DNA of 64,000 bases from Tetmemena sp. SeJ-2015. Lineage: Eukaryota > Ciliophora > Spirotrichea > Sporadotrichida > Oxytrichidae. Below, one piece after another: positions 1 to 15,719 of the stretch (position 1 is the stretch's first letter; each line of letters opens with the position of its first letter). Below the pieces are notes generated by a model that saw only the letters and a program-made list of their open reading frames with translations, was not told the DNA's origin and did not search any database. The position numbers were made by a program, and so were the translations under genes. The stretch is taken from assembly GCA_027382625.1 (NCBI GenBank), contig JAJKFJ010021767.1, forward strand, positions 124,001 through 188,000, written 5' to 3'.

Positions 1-1320
1 TAAGAACATTGGCAATGGACAAACTGAAATTGAGGAACAGATCAAAGATCTGAGAGAACTCCAGGCCGATGGGGATGAAGACGAAGACATGGAAGATGTT
101 CAAGAGGATGGAAGCGATGAAGAAGAGATGCAGAGAATCATCAAGGAAAGCAAGGTCTACGAAGATGAGGAAGAGGAAGATGAGGATGATGAGGAGATGG
201 AAGAAGATGATGAAGAAGAGGGCGAAGACGAAGAAATGGAAGAGGATGACGATAGTGATGAGGGAGAGAAGAAGGGCAAGAGTGGCAAGCAATCTCTCAA
301 GCAGAGAATCAAGGAGGAGCAGGAAATAAGAAAGAAGGAACTCCAACTCAAGGACAACAAGGTGCAGCCCAAGTCCATCGAGGACTTTGAGCGTCTGCTG
401 GTGTCCAACAAGGACCAGAGTTATGTGTGGATTCAGTACATCGCTTTCATGATTGATAAGCTTGGCATTGAATCAGCCAGGAAGGTAGCAGAGAGAGCTG
501 TGAAGAGTGTTTCAATCTCTAACGAGGAGGATAAGTACAACTTGTGGGTTGCATACATGAATCTGGAAAACAAGTTTGGAACTCAAACTACCCTTGAGAA
601 AGTCATCAAGAGAGCCCTTGAGGTAAACGACAGAAAGAAGATCTACTTGCAACTCATTGGAATTTACCAATCATCTGAGAAGTACCAATACATTTCACAG
701 AATTACTTAATAAGAATTTTATTAGAACAATAATGCATTTAATGATTGAAGACATTTACAAGTCACTCTGCAAGAAATTCAACGACTACTATAACATATG
801 GGCTGGCTACCTAGAGTTCCTATTCAACGTGAGGGAAATGAAGAAGGACAAGTCCAACTTCCTAGTAAAGGAGCTTACTTTCACTGACCCCAAGCAGGCT
901 CTTCAGAGAGCTCTATAATCCCTCCCAAAGAAGGAGCATGTGAACCTCATCAGTAAGTTTGGCCAGCTGGAGTTTAAGCATGGACAGCCAGAGAGCGGGC
1001 GCACCATGTTCGAGGGAATCGTGAGCAACTACCCCAAGCGCATGGACATCTGGGCTGTTTACATGGACATGGAGGCTAAGTACTGCGGCGACAACAAACA
1101 ACAGGCTCGTCACCTCTTCGAGCGCTGTTTAGTGGATCCCTTGATAGCCAAGAAGCCCAAGAAGATGAAGCTGGTGTTCTAGAAGTATATGGAGTTCGAG
1201 ACCAACCACGGATCCAAGAAGAACGTAGACAAGCTGAGAGAGCGTGTGGAGAGCTACTTGGAGACTGCCTTCACTAAGACCAACAAGTCCGACGACGAGT
1301 CTGGCTCAGATGCTGAATGA
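1..1320 (+). CDS. RRP5: RRP5/PDCD11-like rRNA-processing factor, C-terminal part
   Basis: Only the 3' end of the gene lies in the window; the frame is open from base 2. It starts with a long acidic Glu/Asp tract (about bases 90-270), as in the linker before the TPR/HAT repeats of Rrp5. HAT-like repeats follow, with the family-typical run YPKRMDIWAVYMDMEAK, then ARHLFERCLVDPL and a C-terminal region ending in TGA at 1318-1320. Rrp5 is a nucleolar factor needed for early pre-rRNA cleavages of both subunits. The frame breaks near 700-745. Either a 44-nt GT...AG intron (682-725) or a 32-bp TTAAT-flanked IES restores it; the IES version keeps the SEKYQ motif that aligns with SEKFQ of animal PDCD11. 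TAG at about 1182 reads as Gln inside conserved sequence. Identity is fairly sure from the repeats and end sequence. Confidence 0.85.
707..743 (+). other. Candidate IES in RRP5, pointer TTAAT
   Basis: TTAAT at 707-711 and 739-743 are in the same codon phase; removing 32 bp joins the two frames and keeps SEKYQ before the next HAT helix. A GT...AG intron at 682-725 would also restore the frame, and an ACATTT repeat at 690/752 is a third solution. The choice is therefore open. Confidence 0.45.
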
Positions 1321-1461
1321 TGATACTGTGGTAAAGCTGACTATAAATATATAAGGCCTTAATTAAAACAATTCTAAGTTCTTTTAACTTTTTTAATTCT
1401 AATTAAATAGTAGTGCATTCAAAAGTAAGATGAGATTATTATAATAATAGAAAAGGATAAA

Positions 1462-2043
1462 ATGAATAATCAGTAGATGAGATTGGTAGCGCTTGCACTC
1501 TCTGCGTGTGTGCTATTCATTGGCCAAGCACAGGCAGTGCCCGACTATACCAACTGCCTTAACTGCTTCTATACAAACAGAACTAACGCTTACTTCTGCC
1601 AACAGAACTCACAATCTGTAATTTAAAAACAATTAAGCCTTCACAAATATAAGTAATTTAAATGCCTCCCTTTGAACAGTCCTTCCTGTACTAAAACTTA
1701 GCAAGTACTTAAGAACTACTAGTGCGTGGAGGGTTTCGCAGACTGCACCAATGTGACCTTCGTTAGCTCCTCAATCGGCACCAATCAAAACACTGGCTAT
1801 GGACTGCTCCCCGGATACGGCTGCTACATTAAAATTGACAGAGCTGAGGATGGAAGCTATGGCACTCTGGCTGTCTAGTTCGACGATCCTTCAGTGTTAG
1901 TGTTCGACTAATATAACACTAAGTATGTCAGTGGATAGCAACTAGGCCTTGTGCTTTCTGACATCGGCTGGAGTCCTCGCACAGTCTTCATTGTAAACAC
2001 TGGTACTCAACCAATTGGATTCACTGATAATAATTATTAGTGA
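1462..2043 (+). CDS. Small secreted Cys-rich protein, unrecognised
   Basis: ATG at 1462 is followed by an N-terminal signal peptide (about residues 6-25: hydrophobic run ending ...GQAQA) and then a mature part with regularly placed cysteines (CLNC near residues 32-35, then C, PSC, YQC, DC, GC). The frame is open to TGA 2041-2043, reading TAA/TAG as Gln. A 36-nt GT...AG segment (1618-1653) may be an in-frame intron: it is AT-rich, splits a hydrophilic stretch, and its donor GTAATTTAAA repeats just after the acceptor. No family is recognised. It is probably an exported or surface protein; function unknown. It lies 141 bp after RRP5 and 281 bp before the dynactin gene, all on the same strand. 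Confidence 0.7.
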
Positions 2044-2324
2044 ATATTTGTACACTGCTGTTTATTCCCACTCTTTGAAATTTGTAGCAAGCATTTTTGG
2101 AATTGCTATGCTCGTAGTTGCCTCCATCCTATTCTGATTCAAATTATCATCTTACCTTAAATAACTATCAACCTTAAAACAAGTTTCATAAAAATTATCG
2201 ATTCAACTTCTCCCTCTTTACTTTTAAGGAATGAGTTTAATGTCCTTATCCATTTTATACATTTCGACGGATTCTTTCGTGAGTTGGATTTCGATAGGAG
2301 AAAAGATGAGTGTATAATAATAAG

Positions 2325-5300
2325 ATGTCAGCCTAAATTCAAATAGGTTAGCGCGTACTCATAAGTTCCTTCAAGTACAAGGGACAAGAGGGAGTAGTTA
2401 AGTTCTTCGGCGAAGTCGACGATAAATTTGGAATGTGGGTCGGAGTAGAGTTAGATGTAAGTAAAAGGCAAGTTAAGCTAACCCTGCTTGTAGCTACCTA
2501 AGGGAGATATGGATGGCACCGTGAATGGAGTGGTGCTCTTTGAATGCAGACCGGGAAGTGGCCTTCTGCTGAGACAAACCCAAGTAAAGCCTATTGAAGG
2601 TGGAGGAGGAGTAGCTCCTACTCAGTTTGCAGTAAGTAGTGATGCCACTTAGTTATATCTATAGGTGCCTAGTTTGAACATAGGTGGAGCAGCTCCTTAC
2701 AAAGATATGAGTGACTCTCCGCTGCTAACTCCAAAAGATCCACCTGGATCTAATCAAGGACTCAGATAGATGCAAGGAGTCATGTAAGGAATGATGAAAC
2801 AAGCTAGCTAGGCAGATGATGGCCAAGCTGAGGGAGGCTCTAATCCAGCCGAGTCTAAGACATCGAGTTGGAAAGACAGACTTGAAAAGCTGAGAAAACA
2901 GAAGGAGTTAAAGAAGCTGCAAGATGAAGAGATAAAAGCTCATGCTACTTACAACGAAGAGGCCAAGAAAGAGCAGGAAGATCTCAAAAGAGTTTTCGAA
3001 CCCACTCAGGGAATCCAAAGAGACAGAGATGGAAAGATCACAGTTCAACAATAGGAGGCTGCTCCAACCACCACACTGCTACTAAGCCAACGACAACTGC
3101 ATCTGCTGCAGCGGCTAAGAGAACTACTGCAAGTAATACTCTTAATACGAGCACAATGAGTGGGAGGTAGTCTGCAAGGCCTCAATCCAAAGAACCTCTA
3201 GGTAGATCCCGATCAAAAGATCCCTATAATCAAAGGAAGGACAACAAGTCAAGATCAAAGGATCCTGCTGCTAGAGATACCTCAGCAAGTAAGGAGGAGA
3301 AGAAGAGCACTCTGGCTTAAAGAGTAGGCACAGGTCTTAAGGGGCCTACTGGCCTCTAGTCTAGACTTGCAGGCCAAGAGCGAGTGCTGCAACCGGAGTT
3401 GGAGCGGGAACTAAAACCCAGACTTCAGCTGCTGAGGCTGCAAGAGAAAAGATCATGAAAAAGAATGAGGAGGTGAGACAAAAACTGGGTAGCAGATAGT
3501 CAGATGCACTTAATACAACGACTTCTTCGACTACAGGTTCAAAATTAGGTGCTACATAAAAGACAGCAGGAACTGCAGCTGCAACTGGGGCTGAGAAGAC
3601 ACGAGTTTCCATGGCAACTGGAGTTAAAAGAATGGCACAAAGGGAAGGCCTTGCTATTATAGACGGCAGTGTGTCTACTCCAACCCCACTACTACAAAGG
3701 CTGGGCCTGCTGCTAATAGGCCTATGACTGCTAGATAGTCAAACAAGAAGAGTTTAAATCTGACCCAGTAAAGACAACTGCAAACGCTAGAGCTTCAAAC
3801 CTGAAGACAGCAACTTCTAGAGAGAGGTCAGCAATGAAAAACAGACTTGGTGAGAAGACAAAGAGCTAGGCCGAGGACAACTATGCTACTAAATCTAGTG
3901 CTGTAGATGATGATGAAGAGAGAAAGCATAAATCATTATATAATTGAATAAAGGCAGCACCAACTCAGGTTACTGGCAGAACATCAGTCATGCCAGGTTA
4001 AAGAACCGCTCTCTCCAAGGCAACTGCTGTTTCTAAATAGTCCTCAACCAATGTTGATTCTCAATAGCCAGACTAGTCTCCAGGTTCAGGCGGTATGTTC
4101 TCAGGAATCCCTATGGCTGAGTTCAAAAAGCAAGAGGCTGAGCTTAGGAAAACTAAAGAGGAAGCCTTTGCTTTACAAATCGAAGTAAAGGAGCTCAGTG
4201 AAAAACTAACTGAGCTGCAGCGTGACCATCAAGACAAGCTTGAGGAGTTGAAAACCGACTATGAGATCAAGATCCTAGAGTTAGAAGCCAAACTTGGAGA
4301 CAATTTGTTGCTGCAAAACATGGAAATCGAGCATAATGCGCAGAAGCAAAAGCTCTAAGAAGAATTTGCCTAGAGAGAAGCAGCTCTTAAACAAGATATT
4401 GAAGCTGCAAAACAGGAAAGAGATGCTGCAATATAGAGAGCTAACGATTAGGCAAAGCTTGTCAAGCACGCTGAAGAGGAAAAAGCGAGAGTTCAAGAAG
4501 AGCTTGAGTCAAAGATATTTGCATCTTTCTTTATACTGGACTTAGAAACAATCCAACTGGAAATTGACGCACTTAAGGACGAGAAGGAAGAACTGCTGAC
4601 TCAACTACGCGCTTCTAGTGATATCCAAAATGACTCATCCTCTCTTTCAGGTTTTAACTGAAGACGAGCTAAAGAGTTAAAACACTAAGCTGAGACAAGC
4701 TATTTCTGCTCTTACAATGGGCTTTGAAGTGGAGAAGTCAAGATTCACCTCCAAGATTTCTGATCTGGAGAAGAGAGCAAGACTTGTTGAAGACTACGAG
4801 AAGAAGCTTGAGGACATGGATTTGCTTCTTGAAGAAATTGAGATCAAGGATTAGGAAATCAAAGCAATGGAGGAAAAGCTCGATGAGTAGAGTGACTTCG
4901 AGAAGATGGTGGAGGAGATGGCGAGGAGATCCTTAAGAAGGAAGAGGACATCGAGGTACTTTAGGCTAGAGTGACTGAGCTGGAGGAGCTGAACGCTGTG
5001 CAAGAGGAGTTGAATGAGAATCAAGAGCAGTACGTGAAGGAGTTGAACGAGGAGATCGCGAACAGAGATGCCCAGATTTTCAACATGGAGCAGAACGCTA
5101 TCTAGTTGGAGGAGATGGTGCTGGAGCAGGACCAGAAAGCCAGCAAGTACAAGGAGAGATGCAACGAGCTGTAGCAGAAGTCAACCATGCTCTAGGAGGA
5201 GTTGTCATCAGCCTACTCTGCTGGAGACTAGAAGGTGAAGATCTCTACTCTGATTGAGAAGCAGAACATGCTGATCACCAAGCTGAGAGAAGCAGGCAAG

Positions 5301-7676
5301 AAGGACATGGAGATCATGGTCTAGAAGATCGAGTTCTGGCAGGAGAAGCTCAAGATGAAGGTCATCGAGGGCTTCATCCCCAAGAGACTCGTCGAAGAGA
5401 CTAGACTTGACTCTACGAATAAAAAATAATAATTTTCATTAAAATGATTATAATTATTGACTCTCTGGAGAAGATACAGATGCTCAACAAGACCAAGAAC
5501 AAGGCATTGCTGTTGACGAGAGAGATCTGTGAGAAGCAAGTAAACAACATCGAAAGCATTTTCGAAGACTAGCTCTAGCAAGCAGCATACTCACGACTGC
5601 TGATTTCCATATGCGAGCAGTGCGCCAAGTTCATCGACTGCAGCCAGAGGATCATGTACGTTGTTCAGAAGCTGCCTGTCGAAAGATACTCTGAACTCAC
5701 CAAACTCATGGCCTGGAACAAACTGGAACTCATCAATTAGTATATTGACAAGATCATGGAGCTCTTGAAGGAGGAGTCGCTCACTTACAAATTCGATATC
5801 TCTCCATTCTCAGCTCAAGTCAAGTCCCTCCAGGATCTTTTAATTAGTAATACTTCAAACTTTAATCTACAAGCCACCGCAGAAGCTAAGTATGTTGAAA
5901 AGACTCTTTCAGAAATTGAGGAGGAGAAAGAAGAAGGCTACTCTCAGACCAATACCTTGAGTATCGCTTAGTAGGAGAGACAGAAGGACTTGAAGATAAT
6001 TCCAAAGCTACAGTTGAGAAATGAGTGCCTCAAGATGAGCATAGGAGTGATGGCGCTCTCTATTTTCTCTAGTTCCTCTCGCCAGGAAGAAACCACTTCA
6101 AAGTGCAAGTTGATCTACTGGAGATTACTTGAGATAATTTTCAAGCTGGATGGAATTGATCCTCACATAAGTTTAAATGGCTTTATATCCCTTTGAAAAC
6201 GGCAGTGAGTTCATAAACTTGCAAGAGTTGTTTACAGACAGTAGACTTGAGCAAAAATACCAAGCGATGAGACTGCTCTGGGATAGAGAACCCCAATCAG
6301 CTGAGTTAGAACCACAGGAAAGGGATTGGAGTTCAGTCTTAGAAGCAATTGAAAGAGACATCACTCAGCTAAACAATGACTTCAAATTTAAGAAACTGCT
6401 CTCTAAGGTCGAGGAAGAGTACAAAGAGTCTCAGCTTCAGATAGATGATATCTATGCTAAGGGATGGGATGCCAAGGGTCCCTGGACACTCATTGTAGAG
6501 AAGATTAGACAAGACCTTGAAGACACTGGAGCTATGAAGGAGAGAATTGAATAGCTGCAAACTAAAGTCAAGGACTAATCTATGCAGTACCTCATCATAA
6601 AGCGAGAGAAGGATGACTTGCAAATGGTCAATTTATCTCTAGAGACGAGGCTTGGTGATGCCTAAAGCAAGGCTGAAAAAGTGCCCGCTCTAGAAATGGA
6701 AAAGAAGCGACTCATTGAAAAAGAGCAATACTACGGACAATAGATGGAGCTAGCAAAGAAGGAGATAGACATGCTCAGAGAAAAGGAAAAAGAGCTTCAG
6801 ACTAAGCTTACCGATATGGAGAATAACCCTCAGTTCATGTCAAGGGATAGTATGAGAGCCAGCACTAAGAAGATGGGTGGACTCCCTTCAACAACCAACG
6901 CCCAATCTAGACAGTCTAGAACTTCTCAGTACTTCTAAAAGCTAGCCTAGTCTTCACTACTTGGAAAGAGAGACTCAACTGCTCCTATGTCCAGACAAAC
7001 TACCTCAGTCAGCTCGAATGAATTGCAGAAGCAGCTGCAGATATCCGAAGAAGCTTTCAACAACATCATAATTGAGTTGCAGAAGGATAGGATGATGCTG
7101 AGAGGACAACACTTGCTTGAGAGACTCCATAAGTTGGAGAAAGAAGAGTGCCCTATGAATGAGTATATCAAGCAGCAAAGGGAGAGAAGAGAAGTTGCTG
7201 GTAAGCTTACAAGAGATGAGTAGGGCAAACTAGAGAGTGCTCTAGATAACGTGATGTACCTGAAGAAGAAGATAAAGAAGGAGATGGCTCTCGTGAGAGT
7301 GATCGACATCACCAAGCGTGAAGAGTAGCAAAAGGAGGCTGAGAAGAAGCTTCTTAAGGACATAGTTCCAGAGGGCAAGGAGAAGATCAACTATGAAATT
7401 CTCAAGGCCAAGGACTAGGTCAATGAAGCCTTCAAGGTTTTATTTGCCAAGGACAGTAAGCTCCATTAGGTGCAAGGTATTTCAATAGGGTAGCACCTTA
7501 AAATCGACAAAGTTGGCCACTAGAATGTGGATCAAGTGCTTAGCTCCTAAAACTCCATCAGACTGGGTACTCTCAGACTGAACGCTCTTGCCAACGGCCC
7601 TTAGATAAAGAGCGTGATTAACTTAGTTCCTTCACAAGCTAAGGAACTCAAGTCTCATTTGACTCTCCTCTAGTGA
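2325..7676 (+). CDS. DCTN1: Dynactin p150(Glued)-like subunit
   Basis: The protein begins with a CAP-Gly domain (about residues 7-80). Its GKNDG-type groove is replaced by a variant PKGDMDGTVNGV, and the GLLLRQTQVKP end of the domain is clear. Next come a basic Ser/Thr/Ala-rich linker (to about 4.05 kb), a long coiled coil, a globular part (about 5.4-6.2 kb), and further coiled coil to TGA 7674-7676. This order matches p150, which links dynein to microtubules and cargo. Introns: 2457-2493 (37 nt, certain) and probably 2632-2664. A 50-bp IES sits at 5407-5464. The frame must shift one base near 3080, 3370, 3690, 3760, 4650, 4920 and 6175; most look like assembly indels. The exact sequence of the linker is therefore uncertain. 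Confidence 0.82.
5407..5464 (+). other. IES in dynactin gene, pointer TTGACTCT (50 bp)
   Basis: An 8-bp direct repeat TTGACTCT flanks an almost pure A/T insert with no GT...AG borders. The insert carries an in-frame TGA. Excising 50 bp joins EETRLDS to LEKIQML without a frame change. This is one of the cleanest examples in the window. Confidence 0.9.
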
Positions 7677-7869
7677 TCCAAGCATCCTAGTAGAGAGTCA
7701 GTCATCATTCACTCTTCAAAGAAGATCTTACTTCACAAAGTGGAGTGAATGAGTTACTCTTCAATTTATGATTCAACTCAAATGTTCAACCTCCTTTTTA
7801 TTTCTTAATCTTGAGTTTATTTTTGAATAAATATTGTCATATTATAATATTAATTGAGAGTTAATCGAA

Positions 7870-10050
7870 ATGGCTAAGAGACATACTGAGAGAGATCTTT
7901 CGGGAGTGTAAATCGACCACTCTCTTCAAGACTTCCAAAAAGGTAGGTGTTTATTGTCATCTCAAATACTTCTTCCCTAATAAATTGAGGACTTATAATT
8001 TTCTCTTTAGGACATGAATACATCATGACATTCATACGTATTATACTTATTACATTTAAATACTATCATTCTTGATATTGATGCTAATTTATAATTTGAT
8101 TCAAGGACAGCAGTGTGATCGTGGACAACGAAGATGAGTACGAGGGAGACGTGCTTGAAAATCAGGAGCTACAGAGTTCTTTCCGCCAGCGCATGAAACT
8201 CAAGAAGCAGTCTGAGGCTGCAGGCGGCTACAACTCTAACAACCTTACTACTGGAAAGCGCAACATCCTCCCTCAGTATGACGAAGAAGACGATGAGGTG
8301 GTTGCTAAGAGGAACAACAGAATCGTCCTCGCCACAAATAGAGCAGGCGAGGATGCTCTCGATGATGGACTCTCTGCTCTCACTAAGGAACAGAGATTCA
8401 CACAACATCATGCGAATAATTATAACAGTATGCATATTATTATAGATTGCAGGAGCTGAGAGAGAAACTGAGTGGCAAGTCAAAGCAGAAAGTCTCACTC
8501 GAAGTTTCCAAGGTAGGTTCACCCCACTTGATTTTATTCTAAAACACCTGACTATCATAGAACATAGGCTCAGATTACGCCACAACCACAGCTTCCACTC
8601 CTGGAGACCACCTTCCAACCGCAGCTGGAGTCAGCTTCAGAAAGAACAAGTAGTAATCTTCTATCCTGAAAAAGAGACTGACTGCTTTCTAAGAGGAAGA
8701 GCTTGACATAGTAGTACAGCTTGAGAGAGAAAGAGAAAGAGCCATGGAGGGAAGGATTGGCGGGGGATTAGCAGATACAGGACTCGGCACTCGAGAACAG
8801 AAGCAGCTCCAACTTGACTAAGAAAGGTAAGAGAGCATTTCACTTAATTTGGCATTATTCAAACTTTCATTTGCTCTTAAATATTTGGGGAATTGAGGAG
8901 ATACAAGTTACTATTTTAGAAAATTATAGGAGGAAGAGTAGGAGTCAAGGCAGAGGAACTTCACCAAAGCCATCAATGCCAACAAGAGAGTGAAGTATGG
9001 GAGCGCAAAAGAAACCAAGCCAGTTGAAGAAGCAATGGAAGATATTAGCAGCCTGTTGAATGAGGAGGATGAATATGCGCTATTGCAAAACCAACTTGAG
9101 AAACAGAGATTGAAACAAGGCAAGGCTAAAACTACTTAGCTCAAGGGTGAAGACTTCATCAAGCAAACTTTATTGGCCAATGGAGAAAACAAAGGAGAGA
9201 CATCAATTAGAGATAACTAGGAGAATTTACCTCAATCTAGCTAAAGATGATGAGGTTGAGTTGCTCACTAGCTAGAACTAATACCAGCAAGGTTTGAATG
9301 TAGAGAGAATCACTAGCATAAAAGGATATTCCCATGAGCAGTATGCCTCCTCCTGATCTCGTGCGAAATCATGGAAATCAGAGCATGCCTGCAACTGGTT
9401 ACCAGTCACTTGCAAATGCCAAGTCAGGCTATACAAGTGTAGTGAATGTTACTCTTCCTTCTCAAAGAGTCAAGGACATAGCCAAGTTAAATGAGTCTCG
9501 TAATCCCTATGAAAGAGTAGCTGAAGAAGAGAAATCCTTGGACTAGTCAGCTTAGTCTGCAAAGGTATAAAAATCTGAAGAGCTAGTTAAAGACCCAGCC
9601 CTAGAATCCATGGAGGAGCGACTTTGTGGCAAGGGGATAGGAAGCGCCTTGTAGATATTCAGAGAGCGAGGCATGCTTGGCTAGAATAAGTTCTTTGGCA
9701 GGAACAAGGACGAGACTTCAGAGAAGATTTTGAAATCCTTTGGTGACGATAGCAACTAAGAAAATGACAGAGTGAAGTTGGTTCACACTGACAAGAGAGG
9801 CAGACAACTTACTTAGAAGGAGGCATTCAGATAGTTGTGTTGGAGGTTCCATGGCATCATGCCCAGCCACAATAAGTAGCAGAAGCGCCAAGCCAAAGAT
9901 GAGATGGAGGGCAAGCTTAACTAAATCAGTTTAGGCCTAAACCCTCAAGCAAAAGTCCCCACCCTCAACAAAGTTATTGGCAATCTTGGTAAGCTGGGAG
10001 CAAAGCCAAATTCAAATGGAGCTGCCAATAAAAAGCCAAAGAAAATTTGA
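7870..10050 (+). CDS. SART1: SART1/Snu66 tri-snRNP splicing factor
   Basis: The N-terminus (GVQIDHSLQDF... then DVLEN) matches the conserved start block of the SART-1 family. The C-terminus matches the family signature: VKLVHTDKRGRQLT, then KEAFRQLCWRFHGI, then a Lys-rich end. The middle is acidic/basic and coiled. SART1 is a component of the U4/U6.U5 tri-snRNP in the nucleus. TGA is at 10048-10050. The gene has an intron at about 7943-8010, an intron at 8513-8560 (48 nt), and IESs at 8009-8109, 8394-8448 and probably 8829-8938. Single-base frame shifts are needed near 7937 (an A5 run), 9243 and 9300. Start chosen at the only ATG before the conserved block, 193 bp after the dynactin stop. Confidence 0.85.
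8009..8109 (+). other. Candidate IES at a splice acceptor in SART1, pointer AGGACA (95 bp)
   Basis: AGGACA occurs at 8009-8014 and 8104-8109 around an AT-rich stretch. The first copy contains the AG of the intron ending TTTCTCTTTAG. After excision the same acceptor is followed directly by the coding GACAGC. A single 163-nt intron ending at 8105 is the alternative, but introns here are usually under 60 nt. Confidence 0.5.
8394..8448 (+). other. IES in SART1, pointer AGATT (50 bp)
   Basis: AGATT repeats flank an AT-rich insert that ends the reading frame. Excising 50 bp gives KEQRLQELREKLSGK in one frame. The borders are not GT...AG. Confidence 0.85.
8829..8938 (+). other. Candidate IES in SART1, pointer AAGAG (105 bp)
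   Basis: AAGAG at 8829-8833 and 8934-8938 flanks AT-rich sequence with an in-frame TGA. Excision gives a continuous frame (ERQEQESRQRN). A 103-nt GT...AG intron (8827-8929) also fits visually, but it leaves the wrong frame unless a base is missing. Confidence 0.5.
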
Positions 10051-10320
10051 ACTGAGATTCAAGTCTTTAAAATTAATTCATCTAACAAGTTTGAGAACAA
10101 TTTAGAAATATGTCTATTGATTGATTGAGTGCTTATTCTGTTTTGGGACAGAATTTTATGAAAGACTGTAAGAATTAATATTATAATAAATCGACTTAGA
10201 TTGAAGCAATGAAAAAGCTTAAACGTGAAATTAATGTCCTCTCTAGCAACTGTAATAACACTTTCTTCTTTTTCTAAAGATTTTGATTTAGTCGCAGATG
10301 ATTTCGACACTTTGCTGAAG

Positions 10321-15419
<5,099 letters not shown>

Positions 15420-15719
15420 CAAGCAAGCTCTTGATTGAAAATTAATTTAAAAGCATAACAACAAAGTACATAGATAGTGTTTATAATTTTTGTCTAAAAT
15501 ATATAAAGTGCTTCCTTCTCATTTTCAATAAATTGAAGCAACGTCATATTTAGCAGTAAGAGGAGCCGGAGAGAAATGAAAACTTAGTAAAGGTACAACA
15601 AATCTTCAATATAAGGAATTAATAGGAATGGAGCAAACTTGATCAAACAAAGAATCTCAAGTCTACTATTCTCAAAGGGTAAATATAGATCTTTATAGCA
15701 TAATTTCTAACTCGGAGAG
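15420..15719. other. Spacer between convergent kinase and SIN3 genes
   Basis: AT-rich to about 15540. From 15545 to 15670 one + frame is open (Q/N/E-rich, ends ...NLKSTILKG) and could be a remnant or an extra 3' segment of the kinase gene, but no join was found that reaches it. Confidence 0.4.

Noticed and set aside
69..411. Overlapping Lys/Met-rich and Ser-rich ORFs on both strands at the RRP5 start
   Set aside because: Shadows of the GAA/GAT acidic tract of RRP5 in other frames.
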